A stretch of DNA of 23,984 bases from Phycisphaera mikurensis NBRC 102666 (lineage in GTDB: Bacteria > Planctomycetota > Phycisphaerae > Phycisphaerales > SM1A02), in contig CAMBSR010000010.1 of assembly GCA_945870475.1 (NCBI GenBank), positions 1 through 23,984 of the forward strand, written 5' to 3'. How positions within the stretch are numbered: the first letter of the stretch is position 1; every line of letters begins with the position of its first letter. This document shows, piece after piece, positions 8,855-13,607 of the stretch. The notes under the pieces were generated by a model that saw nothing but the letters and a program-made list of their open reading frames with translations, had not been told where the DNA came from and searched no databases. The position numbers were made by a program, and so were the translations under genes.

Positions 8855-8981
8855 CACCCTTGACGGGCGTGGTGGCACGGCCGGTGCTCGCCTTGGCGAG
8901 CCCCGAGGAGGCGCGTGCCTTGGCTGCGCCGCCCTTGACCTTCGAAAGATCCTTGAGCTTGAGCTTCTTGTCGTTCGTCAT
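8829..8981 (-). CDS. Double-glycine leader peptide, 50 aa, candidate exporter cargo (bacteriocin or signal precursor)
   Basis: Too short for ordinary gene calling, but well supported. The ATG at 8981 is preceded by GGAG with 8-nt spacing. The leader is 18 residues and ends KDLSKVKGG. Counting back from the cut site it has Gly-1, Gly-2, Val-4, Leu-7, Asp-8 and Leu-12, which are the positions read by C39 peptidases in double-glycine leaders. The 32-residue core begins AAKARASSGLAK and ends NLGSRRP. It has seven Lys/Arg, no Asp/Glu, no Cys and no aromatic residue, so net charge is about +7 before termini. The lack of Cys argues against lanthipeptide, sactipeptide or disulphide-bonded bacteriocins. 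The gene is convergent with the exporter operon and overlaps the TolC gene end by 26 nt. Its role (antimicrobial, signal or other) is inferred only; a small basic nucleic-acid-binding protein is the main alternative. Confidence 0.8.
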   Translation of the reverse strand: MTNDKKLKLKDLSKVKGGAAKARASSGLAKASTGRATTPVKGVNLGSRRP

Positions 8982-8989
8982 TGCACTAT

Positions 8990-8993
8990 CTCC
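8990..8993 (-). promoter_or_regulatory. Ribosome binding site (GGAG) of the double-glycine peptide gene
   Basis: GGAG on the minus strand, 8 nt before the ATG at 8981. Many genes in this window lack a clear Shine-Dalgarno sequence, so this one helps to show that the short reading frame is translated. Confidence 0.7.
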
Positions 8994-9037
8994 ATGCAGG
9001 TGTTTCACGCCGGGGTCGAATCAGCCGTGACCCGGTC

Positions 9038-9067
9038 ATCATCGGATGAATCCGGCCCCGATGCCAA
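9038..9067 (-). promoter_or_regulatory. Possible sigma-70-like promoter of the peptide gene
   Basis: On the minus strand TTGGCA (9067-9062) is followed after 18 nt by GATGAT (9043-9038). This matches the -35 consensus at 5 of 6 positions and the -10 consensus at 4 of 6. It would give a 5' leader of about 50 nt. A chance match is possible. Confidence 0.25.
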
Positions 9068-9186
9068 TTTCAGGGTGTCGGAATGCGGAGGGATTTCAGT
9101 GCCCCCTCCCCACACACACCACCTCCCGCGGTAGCGCGCTCGCTGGCCGGGAAGCGGTCGCAGTACCGCCGCGATCAAATGAAGAA

Positions 9187-9214
9187 CCCCCTGGAGGCGT
9201 GTAACTCCAGGGGG
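9187..9214 (-). terminator. Intrinsic terminator-like hairpin, minus strand
   Basis: A perfect 10-bp stem (CCCCCTGGAG / CTCCAGGGGG) with an 8-nt loop. On the minus strand it is followed by TTCTTCATTTG, which is T-rich; on the plus strand it is followed by CAAGTGTTTC, which is less so. It would stop transcripts coming from the right and insulate the peptide gene. Confidence 0.5.
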
Positions 9215-9287
9215 CAAGTGTTTCTCCGCGGCCCTGCCGGGCGCGCGAAGGGAGTGGCTTTCGGTCCAGATAACCAACCTGTCGCGG

Positions 9288-9312
9288 ATTGCGTCGCCAG
9301 TGGCATCGCAAT
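9288..9312. repeat. 25-bp imperfect palindrome
   Basis: ATTGCG, TC, GCCA, central G, TGGC, AT, CGCAAT: 10 of 12 symmetric positions pair. It could be a protein-binding operator or an RNA hairpin with a small internal loop. It lies in non-coding sequence. Confidence 0.4.
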
Positions 9313-9603
9313 GTGCGGGACCCCTTCTTTCCACGCATTTCGTGGCCCGGACCCATCATCGAAGCGGCGGTTTGGAGCAGGATTTTGCAAATCAGCGGAA
9401 ATCGCGGTGCGCCGTGATCCATCCGGCCCACCGTTCGCGCCTCCACCGATGGGAAAGGCGCCACAACGGCCGCTGCTCCCCAACGAACGGCCGCCCGGGA
9501 CCCAAGCGGCCACTTTCGTCGGTTGCGAACCAACACCGCCCCTTTTCTACGGCCCGACCGAATGGAGCGCCGCCCAACGGCGCCACCGCGAAGGAAGGCC
9601 TGA

Positions 9604-9643
9604 CCCGTCCAAATGCGATTCGCATCTGGACGGGTTGTTTTTT
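9604..9643 (+). terminator. Strong intrinsic terminator, plus strand, with no gene directly upstream
   Basis: The stem CCCGTCCA pairs with TGGACGGG and continues after one A-C mismatch with ATGCG/CGCAT around a 3-nt loop; TTGTTTTTT follows at once. This is a textbook Rho-independent terminator. The nearest plus-strand coding sequence ends 750 bp upstream at 8854. Confidence 0.85.
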
Positions 9644-9708
9644 CCGGTCAAGACAGTGCCCTGCGGCTGCACGCGTCCGCAATTCCGGGGGTTTATCCCT
9701 GCCGTGGC

Positions 9709-9736
9709 TTGACTGGCGGCATTGTCGGGGCATCTT
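9709..9736 (+). promoter_or_regulatory. Possible promoter of the ECF sigma gene
   Basis: TTGACT (9709-9714), then 16 nt, then CATCTT (9731-9736). The -35 is good and the -10 is poor (3 of 6). It lies just past the orphan terminator and 110 bp before the sigma gene, where a promoter is expected. An ECF-type autoregulated promoter cannot be excluded. Confidence 0.25.
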
Positions 9737-9794
9737 TGCACGGCGCTGGTTGCTCGGCGCGCCTGCAGGAGAGCGGGAACAAGGGGTGTCGTGT

Positions 9795-9819
9795 GCGTCC
9801 GAAAGCGTGTTTCGGGCGC
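9795..9819 (+). promoter_or_regulatory. Hairpin in the leader of the ECF sigma gene
   Basis: GCGTCCGAAA and TTTCGGGCGC form a 10-bp stem (one T-G wobble) with a 5-nt loop, ending 15 nt before the Shine-Dalgarno AGGAG at 9835-9839. It could affect translation start or mRNA stability, or be an operator. No U-tract follows. Confidence 0.35.
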
Positions 9820-9847
9820 AGATTGGCATCGTCCAGGAGTGGTTCCC

Positions 9848-10435
9848 ATGTCGTCCCTGCCCATGCCGTCCCCCGCGGACGGTCCTTCGCTACCGGTGTT
9901 GTTCGAGAACATCTATTCGCGGCTCAAGGAGCTGTCGGCTATGTTCATGCGCAACCAGCCGGTCGGTCACACCCTGCAGCCCACGGCCATCGTCCACGAA
10001 GCATTCCTGAAGCTCGCCGAGCGCGAGTCTGCCGAATTCCAGACCGAGGAGCACTTCTTCGCCACCGCCGCCACCGTGCTGCGCAGCGTCCTCGTCGACC
10101 ATGCGCGCCGTCGCATCAGCAAGAAGCGCGGCGCCGGCCGCCGTGGCTCGCAGCTCGAGTCGTTCAGCGTGGCAGATCCGAGCGCCAACGTGTCCGGGCT
10201 GCTTGAGCTCGAGGATGCGCTGCAGAGCCTGGCGAAGGCCGACCCCCGCAGCGCTCGCGTGGCCGAGCTCCGCATCTTCGGTGCCATGCCCATGGATCAC
10301 GTGGCGCGGCTCCTTGGCACCAGCGTGCCGACCGCCGAGCGCGACTGGCGCTTTGCCCGCGCGTTCCTCGAGAAGCAGTACGGTGTTGGCCGCGCAGGCG
10401 CCGCCATCGAATCGAACGCGGGAGCCGGTGAATGA
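9848..10435 (+). CDS. ECF-family RNA polymerase sigma factor (planctomycete/acidobacterial type)
   Basis: 195 residues. The start at 9848 is set by AGGAG with 8-nt spacing; the frame is open further upstream without support. Region 2 (about 20-90) contains GHTLQPTAIVHEAFLKL, the hallmark of the ECF family TIGR02999 abundant in Planctomycetes and Acidobacteria, followed by FFATAATVLRSVLVDHARRR. Region 4 (about 120-175) holds a helix-turn-helix, MPMDHVARLLGTSVPTAERDWRFARAFL. It would direct RNA polymerase to a dedicated promoter set. There is no anti-sigma gene; instead the stop overlaps the kinase start (ATGA), which suggests control by phosphorylation. Members of this family are typically linked to Ser/Thr kinases. 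Targets are unknown. Confidence 0.93.
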   Translation: MSSLPMPSPADGPSLPVLFENIYSRLKELSAMFMRNQPVGHTLQPTAIVHEAFLKLAERESAEFQTEEHFFATAATVLRSVLVDHARRRISKKRGAGRRGSQLESFSVADPSANVSGLLELEDALQSLAKADPRSARVAELRIFGAMPMDHVARLLGTSVPTAERDWRFARAFLEKQYGVGRAGAAIESNAGAGE

Positions 10436-11490
10436 CACTTGCGTCGGCCGATCGCTGGGTCCGCGTGCGCCGGCTCTTCGAGTCGGCGCTTGAGCTGCCC
10501 TTTGAGCAGCGGCTGCCGTTCGTCAGCGCTGCGTGCGCCGACGACCATGAATCCCGTGCCGATGTCATGCAGCTCCTGGAGGCGGATGAATCCGCCGTCG
10601 ACCTGCCGGTCGACCGCGACTGCACCCGCGAGGAACCCGGGATCGATGGGCGCATGCCCGAGGTGCTCGGCTTCACGCTGACGCGCCGCCTGGGTGCCGG
10701 CGGCACGAGCCGCGTGTTCGAGGCCATCTGCCGCGAGAACGACGCGCGCGTGGCGATCAAGGTGATGAACGCCGGTGCCAACGCGCAGGCGCTGCAGCGC
10801 TTCCGCCAGGAGAGCCGCGTGCTGGCGCGCCTGGACCACCCGAGCATCGTGCGCCTGCACGAATCCGGCCATACGCAGGACGGTCACGTCTACCTGGCCA
10901 TGGACTTCGTGGATGGCGACTGCATCGACCGCTGGTGCGAGTCCGCCTCCGCGGACCTGGGCACCCGCGTCGAGCTGGCGCTGCAGGTACTGGAAGCGCT
11001 CGGGCATGCACACGCCGCGGGCGTGGTGCACCGCGACATCAAGCCGCACAACATCCTGGTCGACCGCGGCGGACGCGTGCGCGTGGTGGATTTCGGCGTT
11101 GCCCGCCTCCACCGCGACGATGGCAACCGAACCGGATTCCATACCGAGACCGGCAACCTGGTCGGCACGTTCGCCTACATGAGCCCCGAGCAGGCCGACG
11201 GCAAGGCAAGCCGCGTCGGCCCGCCCACCGACGTCTACCAGACGGCCCTGGTGCTCTTCGAGCTCCTCACCGGCGAACTGCCGTACGACGTCGAGGATCG
11301 CGGTGCGATGGCGCTCCTCAAGGCCGTGCTCTTCGAGCGCCGCCGGCGCCTTTCGGAACTCCGTCCGGAGCTCGACGGGCCGCTCGACGAGGTGCTGCAC
11401 GGCGCGCTCGATGCCGATCCCACGAAGCGTCCGCAGACCGTGGAGCAGTTCGCTGCGCAGCTGCGTGCGGCGCTTGCTTCGATGGCGTGA
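10432..11490 (+). CDS. Hanks-type Ser/Thr protein kinase, soluble, partner of the ECF sigma factor
   Basis: 352 residues. A helical N-terminal segment (about 1-75), common in sigma-linked planctomycete kinases, precedes the kinase domain (about 78-350). Motifs are complete: glycine loop LGAGGTSRV (88-95), Lys110 in VAIKVM, helix-C Glu127, HRDIKPHN with Asp202 and Asn207, DFG at 220-222 and SPEQ in the activation segment. It should therefore be an active kinase. The protein ends right after the kinase fold: no transmembrane helix, PASTA, TPR or WD40 sensor domain is present, unlike most members of this group. It overlaps the sigma gene by 4 nt, so the sigma factor is the obvious substrate candidate. 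That is inference. Confidence 0.93.
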   Translation: MTLASADRWVRVRRLFESALELPFEQRLPFVSAACADDHESRADVMQLLEADESAVDLPVDRDCTREEPGIDGRMPEVLGFTLTRRLGAGGTSRVFEAICRENDARVAIKVMNAGANAQALQRFRQESRVLARLDHPSIVRLHESGHTQDGHVYLAMDFVDGDCIDRWCESASADLGTRVELALQVLEALGHAHAAGVVHRDIKPHNILVDRGGRVRVVDFGVARLHRDDGNRTGFHTETGNLVGTFAYMSPEQADGKASRVGPPTDVYQTALVLFELLTGELPYDVEDRGAMALLKAVLFERRRRLSELRPELDGPLDEVLHGALDADPTKRPQTVEQFAAQLRAALASMA

Positions 11491-11539
11491 GGATTGCGAA
11501 CGGTTCGCCCGCCGGCATGGCTGTCCGTGCCGCTGCCGA

Positions 11540-11556
11540 TCACCGAGGTTCGGTGA
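11540..11556 (+). terminator. Small hairpin between the convergent kinase and minus-strand gene
   Basis: TCACCGA, GGT, TCGGTGA: a perfect 7-bp stem in the 103-bp gap between the ends of the two convergent genes. There is no T-tract on either side, so an intrinsic terminator is only possible. Confidence 0.3.
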
Positions 11557-11593
11557 ATCCGTTCCGCATCCATGAGCTTGTTGCTCGACCGGG

Positions 11594-12046
11594 TCAGCCC
11601 ACCGCGCGTGCCGCGTGGTGCGCCGTCGACTGCCCGATGCGCAGGACCAGCGGTCCGTCGCTCGTGCCTGCACGAAGCAGGTAGAGCCCGGGCGGCACCA
11701 GGAGCGGCGGCATGGCAGGATCGCGGGCCGTGAGGTCCGGCACCAGGGCCCGGCCGAAGGCGTCCACGATGCTCACCTCGGAATTGTTCCGGGCGCAGAT
11801 GGCCCAGGCATCCACGGCCACCGCGCCGTTGCCGTGCACCATCCATTCCACCTCGAGCGTGGAGCGGTCGCCGCCGGTCAGGGTGGCGTGGAGCAGGGTG
11901 GGCGCCAGGTCCACGCAGACGCTGCTCGGCGTCTCCGTGGGGCGCAGCTCGAAGCGGCGATCCCCGGCGTCGATGCGGAGCAGTTCGCGGCGCGCCAGCG
12001 GCTTGCCGGCCACCGAGACCGAGGCCTCGGCGGCGAGGAAGTTCAT
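11594..12046 (-). CDS. Hypothetical protein with a C-terminal sorting-domain-like segment
   Basis: 150 residues from the ATG at 12046, chosen because GGGGAG lies 8 nt upstream. An in-frame ATG at 12094 would add 16 residues but has a poorly spaced site. No signal peptide or transmembrane helix is visible. The C-terminal 65 residues, with SEVSIVDAFGRALV and PPGLYLLRAGTSDGPLVLRI, resemble the beta-sandwich C-terminal sorting domain of type IX secretion cargo ('v-IyD--GR-v---l---GvYllr'). Here that segment makes up nearly half of a small protein without an export signal, which is odd. It may instead be an independent beta-sandwich protein. Codon use is like the neighbours. Function unknown. Confidence 0.6.
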   Translation of the reverse strand: MNFLAAEASVSVAGKPLARRELLRIDAGDRRFELRPTETPSSVCVDLAPTLLHATLTGGDRSTLEVEWMVHGNGAVAVDAWAICARNNSEVSIVDAFGRALVPDLTARDPAMPPLLVPPGLYLLRAGTSDGPLVLRIGQSTAHHAARAVG

Positions 12047-12172
12047 CCGGAGCGCTCCCCGGATCGATGAAGATGGAACATCATGGACCTTCATACCCTT
12101 CTATGAACGAGAATTGCGTCCGGCACCCATCACCCTGCTGAACGGGTATTTAGCGATTTTGCAATGAACCCG

Positions 12173-12199
12173 GTTCCCGGGCGCGAGCAGGTCGGGAAC
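12173..12199. repeat. Inverted repeat GTTCCCG-n13-CGGGAAC
   Basis: A perfect 7-bp inverted repeat with a 13-nt spacer, directly next to the palindrome at 12200. It may be an RNA stem in a plus-strand transcript or part of an operator. Confidence 0.4.
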
Positions 12200-12215
12200 G
12201 GCAGAAATTTCTGCC
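12200..12215. repeat. 16-bp perfect palindrome (GGCAGAAATTTCTGCC)
   Basis: GGCAGAAA and TTTCTGCC are exact inverse complements with no spacer. It is overlapped by TTCTG-C-CAGAA (12209-12219), which gives three alternating AGAA/TTCT boxes. Likely a binding site for a dimeric regulator or the stem of an RNA hairpin. Confidence 0.5.
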
Positions 12216-12308
12216 AGAACCCGGCGCGGCCCTGATGGCCGACGGGTGTGGATTGCGTTTCTAGCGGTGGAGGCGTTGCCGCCCTCGGCGCGACCATTTC
12301 CGCCCCGT

Positions 12309-12347
12309 GCCCCTTGCAGGTCCGACTGCTGGGGCATTTCTCTTTTT
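12309..12347 (+). terminator. Strong intrinsic terminator before serC, with no gene directly upstream
   Basis: GCCCC-TT-GCAG, 6-nt loop, CTGC-T-GGGGC, followed at once by ATTTCTCTTTTT. It points along the plus strand, 126 bp before serC. The closest plus-strand coding sequence is the kinase, ending at 11490, with an opposing gene in between. It ends either a non-coding RNA or an attenuated serC leader. Confidence 0.75.
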
Positions 12348-12424
12348 CAGGGCAAATCCCCGCCATCCTGGGCCCTGGGGAGGCGGCAACCTCGGCAGCA
12401 CGCCGTCCTTTCGCCCGGTGGCCG

Positions 12425-12430
12425 TAGCAT
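12425..12430 (+). promoter_or_regulatory. Possible -10 element (TAGCAT) for serC
   Basis: TAGCAT fits TAnnnT, 43 nt before the serC ATG and downstream of the orphan terminator. No convincing -35. Weak. Confidence 0.25.
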
Positions 12431-12473
12431 TCGGCGTCCGCCCGCACCCGAGGCGGCCCCGAGGACCCCACCC

Positions 12474-13607
12474 ATGACCACCGCCACCGCCATGCGCATC
12501 CCCGAGCCGCCCACCACTCCCTCCGCCGGCCGCGTCTACAACTTCTCCGCCGGCCCGGCCTGCATGCCCGAGTCGGTGCTGCTGCAGCTGCGCGAGGAGC
12601 TCATGGACATGCACGGCACCGGGATCGGCCTGCTGGAGCAGAGCCACCGCGCCTCCACCTACGACCGCATCCTGGCCGAGGCGTTCGAGAGCGTCCGCGC
12701 CTGCGCGGGCCTGGGCGACGACTGGGAGGTGCTCTTCCTTCCCGGCGGCTCGATGCAGCACTTCTCGCTCATCGCCATGAACTTCGTGCCCAAGGACGGC
12801 TGGGTGGCATTCGCCGACACCGGCCTCTGGAGCCACAAGGGCGAGAAGGAGACCGCCTGCGTGCGCGCCACGAAGAAGACGTTCGACGGCGCCACCTGCC
12901 GCTTCGACCACGTGCCCGCCGACAGCGAGATCGCCGACTGCGCCGGCGCCACGTACTTCTGCTACTGCTCGAACAACACCGTGGAGGGCACGCAGTTCGC
13001 GCGCCCGCCGCGCGTGGCGGCACCGCTGGTGTGCGACGCCACCAGCGACATCTTCTCGCGACCCTACGACCTGGCTGCGCACGAGCTGATCTTCTGCAGC
13101 GGCCAGAAGAACCTGGGCGCCAGCGGCATCACCATGGTGCTTGCCAGGAAGTCCTGGCTGGAGCGCGCCGACCGTTCGCTGCCGCCGCTCCTCAGCTACT
13201 CGAACTTCGCCAAGACCGAGTCCCGCCCGAACACCCCGCCGACCTTCGGCGTGCGCGTGATCGGCCTGATGTCCAAGTGGACGCATGACTTCGGCGGCCC
13301 GGCCGCGTTCGGCCCCCGCAACAAGGCGAAGGCCGCGCACATCTACGCAGCCATCGACCGCAGCGGCGGCTTCTACCGCCCGTCGATGCGCGGCGACTGC
13401 CGCAGCGACATGTCGATCAGCTTCCAGCTGCCGAGTGACGCGCTGGTGGACCGCTTCGTGGCGGAGTCGGAGCGCGAGGGCCTGTGCGGCCTGCGCGGCC
13501 ACCGCGAGTGGGGCGGCATCCGCGCCTGCGTCTACAACGCGTTCCCGGCCAAGGGCTGCGCGCTCCTGGCCGAGTTCATGGACGGGTTCGCCAAGAAGAA
13601 CGGATGA
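12474..13607 (+). CDS. serC: Phosphoserine aminotransferase
   Basis: 377 residues, EC 2.6.1.52. It transfers an amino group from glutamate to 3-phosphohydroxypyruvate in serine biosynthesis, using PLP in the cytoplasm. The N-terminal RVYNFSAGPACMP, the SH motif LLEQSHRAS, FLPGGSMQHF, FCYCSNNTVEGTQF and the PLP-lysine motif FCSGQKNLGASG (Lys212) are the family landmarks in order. The ATG at 12474 has GAGG 9 nt upstream; the first 18 residues are an extra, poorly conserved extension, and an in-frame ATG at 12492 is the alternative start. The stop overlaps the next gene (ATGA). No serA or serB lies in the window. Confidence 0.95.
   Translation: MTTATAMRIPEPPTTPSAGRVYNFSAGPACMPESVLLQLREELMDMHGTGIGLLEQSHRASTYDRILAEAFESVRACAGLGDDWEVLFLPGGSMQHFSLIAMNFVPKDGWVAFADTGLWSHKGEKETACVRATKKTFDGATCRFDHVPADSEIADCAGATYFCYCSNNTVEGTQFARPPRVAAPLVCDATSDIFSRPYDLAAHELIFCSGQKNLGASGITMVLARKSWLERADRSLPPLLSYSNFAKTESRPNTPPTFGVRVIGLMSKWTHDFGGPAAFGPRNKAKAAHIYAAIDRSGGFYRPSMRGDCRSDMSISFQLPSDALVDRFVAESEREGLCGLRGHREWGGIRACVYNAFPAKGCALLAEFMDGFAKKNG

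Larger units (their letters stand above)
8994..9847. other. Long intergenic region without a convincing protein gene
   Basis: About 850 bp between the peptide gene and the ECF sigma gene. Open frames on both strands run through it, but they lack ribosome binding sites, look like no protein family, and one crosses a strong terminator. It contains a possible promoter for the peptide gene, a minus-strand hairpin (9187-9214), a 25-bp palindrome (9288-9312), a small GC hairpin (9567-9583), a strong plus-strand terminator (9604-9643) and a hairpin before the sigma gene (9795-9819). The segment 9215-9643 could encode a structured RNA; I recognise no known RNA family. Confidence 0.6.
12047..12473. 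other. Hairpin-rich intergenic region upstream of serC
   Basis: 427 bp between the divergent small gene and serC. It is lower in GC than its surroundings near 12140-12215. It holds a 7-bp inverted repeat (12173-12199), a 16-bp perfect palindrome (12200-12215), further small stems (for example GGCC-n5-GGCC near 12231), a strong plus-strand terminator (12309-12347) and a possible -10 for serC at 12425. I see no coding sequence; the serC frame is open back to 12246 but passes through the terminator. Confidence 0.6.

Noticed and set aside
9050..9070. Possible sigma-54 site (TTGGCA) before the peptide gene
   Set aside because: The -12 TTGC element is missing at the required spacing.
9096..9536. 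Minus-strand open frame in the same region
   Set aside because: Arg/Gly/Pro-rich with no start signal; it crosses the hairpin at 9187-9214 and looks like chance.
9083..9712. 209-residue plus-strand open frame in the intergenic region
   Set aside because: No ribosome binding site, no family-like motifs, and it runs through the strong terminator at 9604-9643.
12200..12220. Heat-shock-element-like alternation of GAA and TTC
   Set aside because: The third box has the wrong spacing and this element belongs to eukaryotes; the palindrome alone is reported.
12246..12473. N-terminal extension of serC
   Set aside because: The frame is open, but it spans an intrinsic terminator and does not resemble SerC; the ATG at 12474 has a suitable binding site.
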